Of a stretch of DNA of 31,223 nucleotides, positions 1-7,664 are shown piece after piece. The position numbers and the translations under genes were made by a program. Source of the DNA: a virus; the IMG/VR virus record IMGVR_UViG_3300001848_000574, positions 1 to 31,223 of that record. One strand, given 5' to 3'. The notes beneath the pieces were generated by a model that did not search any database, was not told the DNA's origin, and saw only the letters and a program-made list of their open reading frames with translations. Numbering within the stretch: position 1 is the first letter of the stretch; every line of letters starts with the position of its first letter.

Positions 1-331
1 CAATTACTTTGTATGGGAAATTGTCCCTGAGCTCTTGTTTGAATTTGGCAAGCATATCAAAAATCAAATGCCAATCCAAATCAGATTTTTCACGTGCTTT
101 TTTACGGTGCGCCTTGTATAAAGGAAAGAATTCCTTGCGCCAGTATTTACGGTTGTCACAACACAACACAACTTCGCCGTATTGTTCACGGAAGTTTTTT
201 AGGTGGGTCCTGATGATGTTCAAAACCATATGTCGAATCAGGCCTTCTTCCAACTGTAACTTTGGTTTCTGATTAGCAATTTGTGCCATCAGACCAGCAA
301 GGAGAACCTGGTTCAAATCAACGAGAATCAT
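1..331 (-). CDS. rnh: T4-type RNase H (5'-3' exonuclease), C-terminus cut by window edge
   Basis: This is the N-terminal ~110 residues of a FEN-1/RNase H-type flap exonuclease that removes RNA primers from lagging-strand fragments. The start ATG (329-331) gives MILVDLNQ, where Asp5 matches the first metal-binding Asp of the family. Further in, a CDNRKYWRK stretch followed by a KAHRKKARE stretch and an SDLDW motif resembles T4 RNase H (CIDNAKSGYWRR, KKNRGKARE, STWDW). An AAAAAGG ribosome-binding site lies 6 nt upstream of the start. The gene is the last of the nucleotide-metabolism/replication run in this window and continues past the left edge, so the second half of the active site cannot be checked. 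The assignment rests on motif similarity recognised by eye. Confidence 0.85.
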   Translation of the reverse strand, partial: MILVDLNQVLLAGLMAQIANQKPKLQLEEGLIRHMVLNIIRTHLKNFREQYGEVVLCCDNRKYWRKEFFPLYKAHRKKAREKSDLDWHLIFDMLAKFKQELRDNFPYKVI

Positions 332-361
332 AATATACCTTTTTCAGTTTTTCTTATTGTA

Positions 362-697
362 TCACAAAGCTGCCCATTTGGCAAACACATCCGTGGTAAG
401 TTTGTCGGATGTTGTTGTTTTTTTGGTAACCATACCATACCAATCATCTTTAATCATTCTAGTAACATATTCTCTCGGTTCAATTAAAATTCCTTCGAAT
501 TTATCCAAATCAGTAATATTACTTTCTTCATCCATTCTGAAAAGAATAATTTCATATAAATCACCTAATTCAGAACCACCAACCTTTTCACCAATTTCTT
601 TATATTTTGCTACTTCAATCTTTACTTGAGATTCATCGTCTGCTGGCACAAAAAAGATTGCATCATAATCTTTAATTTTTTCGAAAATATTTAACAT
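362..697 (-). CDS. hypothetical acidic protein, 111 aa
   Basis: I do not recognise this protein. It is small, soluble and acidic, begins MLNIFEKIKDYDAIFFV and has no membrane segment or cysteine pair. Residues 40-80 are rich in Glu and Asp, and the C-terminal third is more mixed (MIKDDWYGMV). The start is supported by AAAGGA five bases upstream of the ATG. It overlaps the 3' end of the GIY-YIG gene by 7 bp, so the two are probably translated together within the nrd/replication run. Placement between nrdB-associated genes and RNase H suggests an early or middle expressed accessory protein, but no function can be inferred. Confidence 0.65.
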   Translation of the reverse strand: MLNIFEKIKDYDAIFFVPADDESQVKIEVAKYKEIGEKVGGSELGDLYEIILFRMDEESNITDLDKFEGILIEPREYVTRMIKDDWYGMVTKKTTTSDKLTTDVFAKWAAL

Positions 698-1107
698 TGT
701 AATCCTTTAATGTGTGATTTTCTTACTCTTACCATAATCCAGGTATTGTAATAATCGTCACTCTCCAAAACACCATTAATAAATTGTTCTTTTGCTTCAA
801 GATAACCACACTCACCTTTTGATTTACATAAATGCAGTATCTCTCGCTTGAACAAATCACGTCCATGTATTATAACATGTTTTTTCAATTCCTCATTACT
901 ACCATAGTAGGATTCCCAGTCCGAGGAAACCTTTAATCGTTTCTTCTTTCCTTTTACCTGCTTTGTTTTGGTGCTGTAGAAAAATTTCTTACCTATGTAT
1001 TTTTTGCCATTGGCTAGATTGGTAATACAATATACGAATCCGTAATTGTCACCAATCATATCTTCGGTAAATTGTTGTTCTTTATATTTCCAATTCAATT
1101 GTTCCAT
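691..1107 (-). CDS. GIY-YIG nuclease-like protein
   Basis: This 138-residue protein carries the signature of a GIY-YIG endonuclease domain: GFVY at residues 23-26, KYIGKK at 36-41, an Arg at 88 in the helix FKREIL, a Glu at 104 (LEAKEQ) and an Asn at 121 (YYNTW). These match the order of the Tyr, Tyr, Arg, Glu and Asn catalytic set of the family. It has no recognisable DNA-binding module beyond a Lys-rich loop (47-57), so it is a minimal, free-standing version. Homologous small GIY-YIG proteins are common in T4-like phages and may be homing-type or repair-type nucleases; the sequence does not distinguish these. The start overlaps the upstream zinc-ribbon gene by 13 bp and its ribosome-binding site is weak, suggesting translational coupling. 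Confidence 0.7.
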   Translation of the reverse strand: MEQLNWKYKEQQFTEDMIGDNYGFVYCITNLANGKKYIGKKFFYSTKTKQVKGKKKRLKVSSDWESYYGSNEELKKHVIIHGRDLFKREILHLCKSKGECGYLEAKEQFINGVLESDDYYNTWIMVRVRKSHIKGLQC

Positions 1108-1280
1108 TCTTCATTGTCCATGTCATCCTCATCCTCTATATATTCGGATTCGGTTAACTCGTCTATGGGTTCACCACAAAACGGACAAAGTTCTGGATAT
1201 TCCTCTGAAACTAATTGTTCTTGATAAATTACATCATATGAAGATTCGCAGCTTGAACATTCTGCTGTTATTGTTTTCAT
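1095..1280 (-). CDS. small zinc-ribbon-like acidic protein, 61 aa
   Basis: This short protein contains two cysteine pairs, CSSC at residues 8-11 and CPFC at 32-35, spaced as in a rubredoxin-type zinc ribbon. A very acidic tail (ESEYIEDEDDMDNEE) follows. A strong AAGGAG site lies upstream of the ATG. Small zinc ribbons with acidic tails often bind RNA polymerase or other protein partners, but no partner is visible here. It sits directly downstream of nrdB and overlaps the start of the GIY-YIG gene. The coding call is supported by the ribosome-binding site, the paired cysteines and tight packing with its neighbours; the function is unknown. Confidence 0.65.
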   Translation of the reverse strand: MKTITAECSSCESSYDVIYQEQLVSEEYPELCPFCGEPIDELTESEYIEDEDDMDNEEWNN

Positions 1281-1290
1281 TTTTTTCTCC

Positions 1291-2277
1291 TTAATTGGCC
1301 CAAATATCTCCCCAATTTCCTGTCACGGCACCTTTTGCATAATCGGTTGCACGATTCTCAAAGAAGTTGGTGTGTGTTGGTGCATTAATCATTTCTTCAA
1401 CCCATGGAAGTGGATTTCGTTTAACTTTAAAGATGCCTTTCATACCAAGGCCAATCAATCTACGATCAGCAATGTAACGAATATATTTTTTAACTTCCTC
1501 GCTTGTTAAACCTTCCATATCTGTTACGCCAAAAGCTAGATCGATAAACTTATCTTCTAGTGCAACCATTTTTTCGGCGATAGTGTATATAGATGATTTT
1601 AATTCATCGGTCCAAATTTCAGGATTTTCGTTGATATATGTTTTAAATAACTTCATCATGTTTTCGGCGTGCATCGTTTCATCAACGATTGACCAGGTAA
1701 CAATTTGACCCATACCTTTCATCTTACCCTGTCGTGGAAAATTTAATAACATGATAAAAGATGAGAACAACTGCATACCTTCAGTAAATGCACTAAACAC
1801 AGCAATATGTCGTGCAGTATTCTCTTTTGTTCCATTTCTGCCAGCAATATCAAGCACATAATCGTGTTTATCTTTCATTTCCTGATATGCCAAAAATTCA
1901 TTGTATGTTGTTTCTGGTAGTCCAAGAGTCTCAATCAAATGTGAATATGCAGCAATGTGTAAAGCTTCACGTGCAGCAAAACCCATCAACATCATTCTTA
2001 TTTCGGGTTGTGGAAAATAAGGAAGATAATTACGGACATAGCCCCCAGCAACGTCAATATCACCTTGCGTAAAAAAGCGGAAGATATGCGTGAGAAATTG
2101 TTTTTCTTCATTTGATAGTTTTCTTTTCCAATCTTTTTCATCTTCTAACATAGGAACTTCTGTGTGAAGCCAATGTGATTGTTCGTGTTTCAACCAGGCG
2201 TCATATGCCCATGGATAGTTGAAAGGTTTAAACGAATTTCTATCATCAGTTAATCGTGAATCGTTCTTCTTAACCAT
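1291..2277 (-). CDS. nrdB: class Ia ribonucleotide reductase small subunit
   Basis: This is NrdB (R2), which holds the di-iron centre and tyrosyl radical used with NrdA to convert ribonucleoside diphosphates to deoxyribonucleotides for phage DNA synthesis. Iron ligands and the radical tyrosine can be traced: Asp73 (QGDID), Glu104, His107 and Tyr111 in AAREALHIAAY, a further Glu in FTEGMQLF, and Glu/His in VDETMHAE. I chose the ATG at 2275-2277 (MVKKNDSR, 328 aa) rather than an in-frame start 39 bp upstream, because a GGAGGA site sits about 8 nt before it and the start overlaps the thioredoxin stop codon. The gene is uninterrupted, unlike T4 nrdB, which has a group I intron. It is part of an nrdA-desaturase-thioredoxin-nrdB operon. 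Confidence 0.95.
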   Translation of the reverse strand: MVKKNDSRLTDDRNSFKPFNYPWAYDAWLKHEQSHWLHTEVPMLEDEKDWKRKLSNEEKQFLTHIFRFFTQGDIDVAGGYVRNYLPYFPQPEIRMMLMGFAAREALHIAAYSHLIETLGLPETTYNEFLAYQEMKDKHDYVLDIAGRNGTKENTARHIAVFSAFTEGMQLFSSFIMLLNFPRQGKMKGMGQIVTWSIVDETMHAENMMKLFKTYINENPEIWTDELKSSIYTIAEKMVALEDKFIDLAFGVTDMEGLTSEEVKKYIRYIADRRLIGLGMKGIFKVKRNPLPWVEEMINAPTHTNFFENRATDYAKGAVTGNWGDIWAN

Positions 2278-2521
2278 TGATCCATTCCTCCAACTCTTTA
2301 AGGGAACGAACACCACTAAATCTTTTAACTTCTGTGTTTCCGTCTTTCATCACAAGAGTGGGTACACTTCTAATGCCGTAATCCATTGCAACTTCTTGAT
2401 GTACATCAATATCAACAACTTCAATTGGAATACTGTATACATTATTAACGGATTCTAAATTTTTTGCTAACACTTTGCATGGTTGACACCACGATGCGGT
2501 AAATCTTAATACTCGTTTCAT
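2270..2521 (-). CDS. thioredoxin-like protein
   Basis: This 83-residue thioredoxin-fold protein has the WCQPC active site (Cys12 and Cys15) and the cis-proline motif SVPT in the second half. It is shorter than E. coli thioredoxin (~109 aa), in the size range of phage glutaredoxins, but the WCxPC signature is thioredoxin-like. Given its position between nrdA and nrdB, it most likely reduces the disulfide formed in NrdA at each catalytic cycle, as phage-encoded thioredoxin or glutaredoxin does in T4. The ATG overlaps the desaturase stop codon (ATGA), and the gene's own stop overlaps the nrdB start by 8 bp, so the operon is translationally coupled. Confidence 0.88.
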   Translation of the reverse strand: MKRVLRFTASWCQPCKVLAKNLESVNNVYSIPIEVVDIDVHQEVAMDYGIRSVPTLVMKDGNTEVKRFSGVRSLKELEEWING

Positions 2522-3228
2522 TCTGAACCTCTTATTTTTAACAATCTTAAAAAACTAAAAATTTTTATATACATCCAACCAATATCAAATTCAAACCATT
2601 TTCTACTCAATTTTGAATTGGCAGGATCTAAATGGTGGTTGTTATGTAGTTCTTCTCCACCGATTATAACACCAAATGGGATAATATTGCAACTTTTATC
2701 TTTGGTATCTCCGTTACGGTAACCAAACCAATGACCTAGACCATTTATAACACCAGCTGCCCAAAATGGAATCCATATCATTTGAATCAACCATATTATG
2801 GCGCCAACCCAATCCCAGACGGCAAGGTTGAACATAAGGAGAATAATAATGCCAAGTCTAGATTGAGTACTGTATACGTTTCGCTCAATCCAATCATCAG
2901 GAGTGCCAACGCCATAACTATTAACCATTTGATGATCTTTTGATGCTTCATGGTACAACATAGCTCCTTTAAATAAAACATTCCATATTCCAAAAACATG
3001 TGGACTATGTGGATCACCTCTCATATCACTATAACGGTGATGTTTGCGGTGAATTGCAACCCATTGTTTTGTGACCATACCGGTTGTTAACCACAACCAA
3101 AATCGCATGAAGTGTTCTAATATAGGATTGAATGTTAAACCTTTATGTGCTTGGCCACGGTGCAAATACACCGTGACGCAAATTATTGTTATGTGTGTTG
3201 CAACCAACAAGTATATTAGTTCTGACAT
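2518..3228 (-). CDS. membrane fatty-acid desaturase
   Basis: This 236-residue integral membrane protein has all three histidine boxes of the acyl-lipid/acyl-CoA desaturase family: HRGQAH at 23-28, HRKHH at 60-64 and HNNHH at 195-199, plus the GLGHW histidine at 166 typical of delta-9-type enzymes. Hydrophobic segments lie near residues 4-22, 38-52, 125-150 and 150-168. Such enzymes use a di-iron site and O2 to introduce a double bond into membrane acyl chains. The ATG at 3226-3228 (MSELIYLL) was chosen because GAAGG lies 6 nt upstream; an in-frame upstream start would overlap the end of nrdA. It lies 1 bp after nrdA and overlaps the thioredoxin start by 4 bp, so it is an integral operon member rather than a loose insertion. 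The likely effect is altered host membrane fluidity during infection, which is inference. Confidence 0.9.
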   Translation of the reverse strand: MSELIYLLVATHITIICVTVYLHRGQAHKGLTFNPILEHFMRFWLWLTTGMVTKQWVAIHRKHHRYSDMRGDPHSPHVFGIWNVLFKGAMLYHEASKDHQMVNSYGVGTPDDWIERNVYSTQSRLGIIILLMFNLAVWDWVGAIIWLIQMIWIPFWAAGVINGLGHWFGYRNGDTKDKSCNIIPFGVIIGGEELHNNHHLDPANSKLSRKWFEFDIGWMYIKIFSFLRLLKIRGSE

Positions 3229-3229
3229 T

Positions 3230-5044
3230 TTAACCTTCACAGGCAATACAATCATTGCCTTGAGCGATTTGCGTCATATCCAATTCTTTAATTACTTCAC
3301 GTTCAATTTTCTTAGAAACTTTATCAGCCTTAGCTAATTTTTCACTACGGCAATAATAAAGAGTTTTCAATCCTTTTTTCCATGCCATAAAATGAACAGC
3401 ATGAATATATTTGATGTTACTGTCGGGACGGAAAAATACATTTAATGACTGTGCCTGATCAATATATTGTTGACGGTCTGAGGCGTGTTCAATAACCCAA
3501 CGTTGGTCAATTTCCATAGAAGTTTTAAATACCGCTTTGGTGTTTTCATCCATCCAGTCTAGGTGTTGAACAGAACCATCATTGGCAATAATACTAGACC
3601 AAATTTGCTGATATTCATCTTCACCCTTTGGTGTCAATGGTGAACTATTAGGAGAAAGATAATCCATAATTACCTTGTCAAGATAACGATTCTTGTTCAA
3701 AAATGAGCCAGATAACGTATCCTGGCGATAAGCATTAGCACGATAAGGTTCAATACTAGGGCTAGTGTTTCCCATAATGATAGACGAAGAAGCATTTGGA
3801 GCAATAGCCATAAGATGACTAAAACGTTTACCGTAGCCAACAGCATCTGGAGCTTCACCCCTAATTTTTCCAAGAACCAAGTTAGCATCGTCAAGTCCTT
3901 CTCTAATATTTTTGAACATCGAATTGTTTAAAACTTTGGCCATCACTCCTTCGAAGGCCACACCTTTTCGCTGCAAATAAGCATGGAAACCCAAAGCACC
4001 AATGCCAATAGAACGTTCACGCATAGCAGAATGCTTGGCACGAGCAATAGCGTCAGGAGCATTATTAATAAAATATTCCAACACGTTATCAAGCATTTCT
4101 GCCACGTCCCGTAGAAAAACCATATTATCTTTCCACTCATCATAATACTCCAAATTTAAAGATGACAAACAACACACAGCAGTTCTTTCTTCATTTGTAG
4201 GAAGAATAATTTCAGAACATAAATTTGATTGGTGAATTTTCAAACCTTTTTCTTTTAACCATTGTGGCATTTCACGATTACTGGTGTCGATAAAATGAAT
4301 ATACGGTTCACCCGTGTGCATACGCAAGTCGAGCAACATCTGCCATAACATTTTAGCTGAAACAGTTTCACGAACTTCTCCTGAATTAGGATCAATTAAT
4401 TGCCACGCATCATCAGCGTCTTTATCAATCATACAGCGTTCAATGATTTCCATGAATGAATCTGGAATATTTACGCCATGATGAAGATTCAAACAACGCA
4501 AGTTTGGATCGCCTGTTGGTTTCCTCATCTCAAGGAAGGGAATAATATCAGGATGGGAAATATCAAGATAGGCAGCGTAAGACCCACGGCGAGTGCGGCC
4601 TTGGCGATACGCCAGACTAGAGGCATCGTAAATTTTGAGGTGCGGCATAACACCAGTTGATTTATCATCCGCCGAACGAATACCAAAACCAATCCCGACA
4701 CCGCCACCAAGCATAGAAAGCCAATTAGTTTCACTAAGATTATCAACTAAACCCTCCGCTGTATCTTCAATAAAATTTAAAAAACAAGAAATGGGTAGAC
4801 CACGTTTACTACGACCAAAAGAAAGAATTGGTGTGCTGTATGAAAGCCAATGCTGACTGGCATAATCATATAGTCTTTGAGCATGTGCTTTATCTGTGGA
4901 AAATTGTTTAGAAACAAATGCGAATCTATGTTGAGGACTTTGTTCATCTTCACGCATATAAGATTCTTTTAATCTTTTTATTCCAAGTTCATCAAATAGT
5001 TTATCTCTTTCTAAGTCAATTTTAATACCCAGATATTCTTCCAT
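3230..5044 (-). CDS. nrdA: class Ia ribonucleotide reductase large subunit
   Basis: This is NrdA (R1), the catalytic subunit that reduces ribonucleotides with NrdB. Key residues are visible: Cys87 (PISCFL), the thiyl-radical site NLCSEI with Asn274, Cys276 and Glu278, the partner cysteine at 291 in VCCLSSLNL, the radical-relay tyrosine pair in LYYCRSE, and the C-terminal redox pair CIAC (599-602). At 604 residues it is well short of E. coli NrdA (~760), and no N-terminal ATP-cone is seen: it begins almost directly with the core, so allosteric dATP inhibition is probably lost. A GAGGAG site sits close to the start ATG. It is followed 1 bp later by the desaturase gene. Confidence 0.95.
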   Translation of the reverse strand: MEEYLGIKIDLERDKLFDELGIKRLKESYMREDEQSPQHRFAFVSKQFSTDKAHAQRLYDYASQHWLSYSTPILSFGRSKRGLPISCFLNFIEDTAEGLVDNLSETNWLSMLGGGVGIGFGIRSADDKSTGVMPHLKIYDASSLAYRQGRTRRGSYAAYLDISHPDIIPFLEMRKPTGDPNLRCLNLHHGVNIPDSFMEIIERCMIDKDADDAWQLIDPNSGEVRETVSAKMLWQMLLDLRMHTGEPYIHFIDTSNREMPQWLKEKGLKIHQSNLCSEIILPTNEERTAVCCLSSLNLEYYDEWKDNMVFLRDVAEMLDNVLEYFINNAPDAIARAKHSAMRERSIGIGALGFHAYLQRKGVAFEGVMAKVLNNSMFKNIREGLDDANLVLGKIRGEAPDAVGYGKRFSHLMAIAPNASSSIIMGNTSPSIEPYRANAYRQDTLSGSFLNKNRYLDKVIMDYLSPNSSPLTPKGEDEYQQIWSSIIANDGSVQHLDWMDENTKAVFKTSMEIDQRWVIEHASDRQQYIDQAQSLNVFFRPDSNIKYIHAVHFMAWKKGLKTLYYCRSEKLAKADKVSKKIEREVIKELDMTQIAQGNDCIACEG

Positions 5045-5051
5045 ATTCTCC

Positions 5052-5402
5052 TCATTTCTTTATAAATTCTTTTAGTTGTGGTGGAGTCCATCCATCAGGC
5101 TTCAACACTTTACCATCTTTTCTCTTAACAACTTTACCTGTAGTGGAATCAATTTTCGAAAGATTTGATCGAGCAACTTCATTCCATGCTCCCTCAACAT
5201 CAAATTCTTTCATGTAACAATAACCAAGAATAACCCAAATTAAATCCATGCATCCATCAAGCTGTCCTTCATTATCATTTTCGTGATATGCTCTAATAAA
5301 TTCATCAAATTCTTCACGAATTAGATTCTTATATAGTGTGATGTTTTTTTCGTTTTTCTCTTGTTCGCAGGCTTCAATAAATTTTATTACATCGTTATTC
5401 AT
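5052..5402 (-). CDS. MazG-like NTP pyrophosphohydrolase
   Basis: This 116-residue, mainly helical protein carries the all-alpha NTP pyrophosphatase (MazG/HisE/dUTPase-like) metal-binding pattern: Glu30, Glu31 and Glu34 in REEFDEF, and Asp49/Asp53 in LDGCMDL. Such phage enzymes hydrolyse (d)NTPs to monophosphates, for instance dUTP or dCTP sanitation, or act on regulatory nucleotides. The tail KPDGWTPPQL is common in phage members of the family. It lies between thyX and nrdA; removing dUTP and providing dUMP for ThyX is a plausible role, but the substrate is inferred only from context. Its start overlaps the end of thyX by 8 bp. Confidence 0.78.
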   Translation of the reverse strand: MNNDVIKFIEACEQEKNEKNITLYKNLIREEFDEFIRAYHENDNEGQLDGCMDLIWVILGYCYMKEFDVEGAWNEVARSNLSKIDSTTGKVVKRKDGKVLKPDGWTPPQLKEFIKK

Positions 5403-6075
5403 TTACAAATTCCTTAATCATTGGAAAAATAGGTTCAATTGCATCAACACAAGCCAAAGCCACTTCACGATGTTCCTTTTGCGTTCCGTTAGCGGAGCGG
5501 AGTTGTATATAGTGGACCCACGATCTCATCGTTCCGTTCATATACAATCTAGAACCCATAATACCTTCAGGTAAAACTGCACGTGCTTGTTCTTTTGCGA
5601 TTCCATTTTGAATAGCCCATGCATACTCTCTTTGTGCAGCATATATCACTCTTTGTTGAGCACGAAACCATTCATTCTGTAATAGATTATCATCAACCTC
5701 AATACTGTTCTGACGATTCTTTGTATCTTGTAATCTAGCTTCACGTGTTACGAAATCCAAGTCTTTGGTTGGATCGGCATAACGTTGGCTGAACTCTTGG
5801 AAACTAAAAGAACGGTGTCTTAAAATTTGTCTAGCAATATCACGTGTAGTTTCAATTTCTAGACAAACGGAAACCATCTCCAACGGAGACCAGTGTTGAT
5901 TCTTAATCAAATAACGAACCAGTTTTTCTGATGTTTCCGTGTTGTTTTGGTTAGAGGGGTTTGACACTCTGGCGCAGTATGCAATCTGATCTAAAAGAGT
6001 TCTTTTTGACGGTACATCTACTCCTAAAATGTTTTCAGAGGGACCTTGTGAATAATTAATTAATGTTACTTTCAT
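5395..6075 (-). CDS. thyX: flavin-dependent thymidylate synthase
   Basis: ThyX methylates dUMP to dTMP using FAD, NADPH and methylene-tetrahydrofolate. The hallmark RHR-x7-S-x-R motif is exact at residues 86-98 (RHRSFSFQEFSQR). Other conserved pieces include HWSPLEM (61-67) and a region around EQARAVLPEGI in the second half, whose arginine and leucine are typical of the substrate site. I chose the ATG at 6073-6075 (MKVTLINY, 226 aa) because it makes an ATGA overlap with the primase stop, as for most neighbouring genes; an ATG 12 bp upstream (MEKS) is possible. T4 itself uses the unrelated ThyA-type enzyme (td), so this is a non-orthologous replacement. Confidence 0.94.
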   Translation of the reverse strand: MKVTLINYSQGPSENILGVDVPSKRTLLDQIAYCARVSNPSNQNNTETSEKLVRYLIKNQHWSPLEMVSVCLEIETTRDIARQILRHRSFSFQEFSQRYADPTKDLDFVTREARLQDTKNRQNSIEVDDNLLQNEWFRAQQRVIYAAQREYAWAIQNGIAKEQARAVLPEGIMGSRLYMNGTMRSWVHYIQLRSANGTQKEHREVALACVDAIEPIFPMIKEFVNE

Positions 6076-7097
6076 ACTTTTTTCCATTTAACAAATTCCA
6101 TTTTTGCTCTCAAATTCTGAAAGGTATTTTTACTTATGATATCTTGAATTTCATCCGGTGAAAATCCTGACAGAATCATTTCATTAATATCTTTTTCTCC
6201 AATCATTTCTGGCCAGATAACGATATTATAATGTTCTTCAATTGCTTGTTCCATTTGCCGACAAATATCTTTGTTTCTTGGTTCATTATCATAAACTAAT
6301 ACTAACTTCGATTTATCGATATGTTTGGCTGCTGTTCTGAGGTTTGCATCTGCTGTTGCTACAGCATTATCTAAGAAAAGTGAGTCAATAGGTCCTTCTG
6401 TGACATAGACCATTTTATCTTCATCATCCATGTCAACACTCACACGATCCATACCAAAAACTTTGTGATTGTCTTTATCAATTTTTACGGTAATGTATCT
6501 CAGTTTGGATTCACCAAGCGCTCGGCCTTGAAATGCCACAAGATTCTTTTCTTCATCATAAAAAGGAATAACCAAACGAGGATCTTCTTCTTTCAATCCA
6601 TCTTTTTCAATCCCGAGGCTTTCGACAAAGTTTTTAAAATCTTCGGCAAAATATAACGATGAAAAATGAGTTTCGGGAATTTTCCGGTTTTCCACGTATT
6701 CTTTTGCAAAATGGCCAGTTGGTAACGATTGTATGGACGGTAAAGATATTTTGGATTTAAATGTGGGAGTGCCTTTAACCAACTCAAATGTAGGTTTCGT
6801 ATAGTTTGCCTTGTTATCTTCGCCATTTTTGTATCTTTCAAGTGCATATTCTTTGAGTAGATTGGGATCAACTTTGTCCAAGAAATTATAAAACGACATG
6901 GATGCACCACAGTTGTGGCACATGAAGAAATAATTATTCTTTTTCTCGTAGATATAACCACGAGCTTTGGTTTTATTTTTGGAAGAATCGCCACAGATAG
7001 GGCATCTGAAATTGTAAAGATCAGATTTTTTCTGTGTGAATTTTTGAAGCTTAGGGGATACCCTTAGCAGAAAGGTTCTATCAATAAAAACGGACAT
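6072..7097 (-). CDS. 61: DNA primase (T4 gp61 family)
   Basis: This 341-residue protein synthesises RNA primers at the fork with the gp41 helicase. It has an N-terminal zinc-binding module (CPIC at residues 32-35 and CHNC at 60-63, with aromatic and basic residues between), then a TOPRIM-like core with YVTEGPIDSLF and LVYDNEP motifs that would hold metal ions. The overall size matches T4 gp61 (342 aa). It is the first gene after the lysis region and has a candidate sigma-70 promoter upstream, so it probably begins the early nucleotide-metabolism transcript. Its stop codon overlaps the thyX start. Its helicase partner is encoded about 19 kb away, in the other replication cluster. Confidence 0.92.
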   Translation of the reverse strand: MSVFIDRTFLLRVSPKLQKFTQKKSDLYNFRCPICGDSSKNKTKARGYIYEKKNNYFFMCHNCGASMSFYNFLDKVDPNLLKEYALERYKNGEDNKANYTKPTFELVKGTPTFKSKISLPSIQSLPTGHFAKEYVENRKIPETHFSSLYFAEDFKNFVESLGIEKDGLKEEDPRLVIPFYDEEKNLVAFQGRALGESKLRYITVKIDKDNHKVFGMDRVSVDMDDEDKMVYVTEGPIDSLFLDNAVATADANLRTAAKHIDKSKLVLVYDNEPRNKDICRQMEQAIEEHYNIVIWPEMIGEKDINEMILSGFSPDEIQDIISKNTFQNLRAKMEFVKWKKV

Positions 7098-7127
7098 AAC
7101 AAAGACAAAATGTTTACAAGAAACTCA

Positions 7128-7156
7128 ATTATATACTAATTAATGTAAAAATGCAA
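7128..7156 (-). promoter_or_regulatory. candidate sigma-70 promoter for primase-nrd transcript
   Basis: On the minus strand, a perfect TATAAT (7133-7128) is preceded by TTGCAT (7156-7151) with a 17-bp spacer. This fits a host RNA polymerase promoter with a weak -35. Predicted transcription would start about 24 nt before the primase ATG. It lies at the boundary between the lysis genes and the replication/nucleotide genes, where a separate early promoter is expected. No terminator hairpin is seen between the two gene blocks. Confidence 0.5.
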
Positions 7157-7445
7157 GCAACTTGTCCAGGTGACCCGAAAATATACCAGCCATGGCAACG
7201 GCACCGGCAACCATCCACATGGTTTTTTCTCGGATTTTTTCCAACTCACCAATTTTTTTGGCCATTTCGGCATGTTGGGAACATGATGTGTCATACATCT
7301 TTGCTAGTTGTTCTTTCAATTCATCACGTGTTCTATCCAAACAATCGTGCATATCTTTAACATCAACTTTTATGTCATCCAATTTTTCACTAAGATTTTC
7401 TACCTTAGTTTCAACGATGCCTAGTCTTTCGGTTGTAGTTGCCAT
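7140..7445 (-). CDS. coiled-coil protein with C-terminal membrane segment
   Basis: A 101-residue protein with a long heptad-like, charged helix (about residues 5-72, with repeating Leu/Val and Glu/Lys) followed by a single hydrophobic segment (about 75-92, MWMVAGAVAMAGIFSG) close to the C-terminus. Two cysteines lie in the helical part. The architecture, a coiled coil anchored by a tail membrane helix, suggests a membrane-associated lysis or envelope protein, and it is the last gene of the lysis block. The ribosome-binding site is weak. I cannot assign a family; a holin accessory or an anchor for another lysis protein are both possible. Confidence 0.62.
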   Translation of the reverse strand: MATTTERLGIVETKVENLSEKLDDIKVDVKDMHDCLDRTRDELKEQLAKMYDTSCSQHAEMAKKIGELEKIREKTMWMVAGAVAMAGIFSGHLDKLLAFLH

Positions 7446-7454
7446 TTTTTATTA

Positions 7455-7664
7455 TTATTTCTTTGGAGGAATTTCTGTGCCTTCTAATTTCTTATGCACT
7501 TTCATTTCCTTACAGTTTTGTTTGACATTACCTTTGGCGTCTTTGACTGGTTTACCATCTTTGTCTTTAACATCAACACAAACTTTTGTTTTTTCTGCTT
7601 CAGCGTAAACAGAAACTGAACCAAATGCCATCGCAATGGCTAAAAATATTGCATACATTTTCAT
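7455..7664 (-). CDS. small secreted protein with signal peptide
   Basis: This 69-residue protein starts with a clear Sec signal peptide (MKMYAIFLAIAMAFGSVSVYA) with a probable cleavage after AYA-like residues at about 21. The mature part is only ~48 residues, strongly charged (KDKDGKPVKDAKGN), with two cysteines (29 and 50) that could form a disulfide in the periplasm. An AAGGGG site precedes the ATG, which overlaps the previous stop (ATGA). An AATAAATA box lies about 26 bp upstream of the start. Located in the lysis block; its function is unknown. Confidence 0.65.
   Translation of the reverse strand: MKMYAIFLAIAMAFGSVSVYAEAEKTKVCVDVKDKDGKPVKDAKGNVKQNCKEMKVHKKLEGTEIPPKK

Noticed and set aside
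2278-2316. Extended N-terminus of NrdB
   Set aside because: The extension lies within the thioredoxin gene, and the ATG at 2275-2277 has a clear GGAGGA site.
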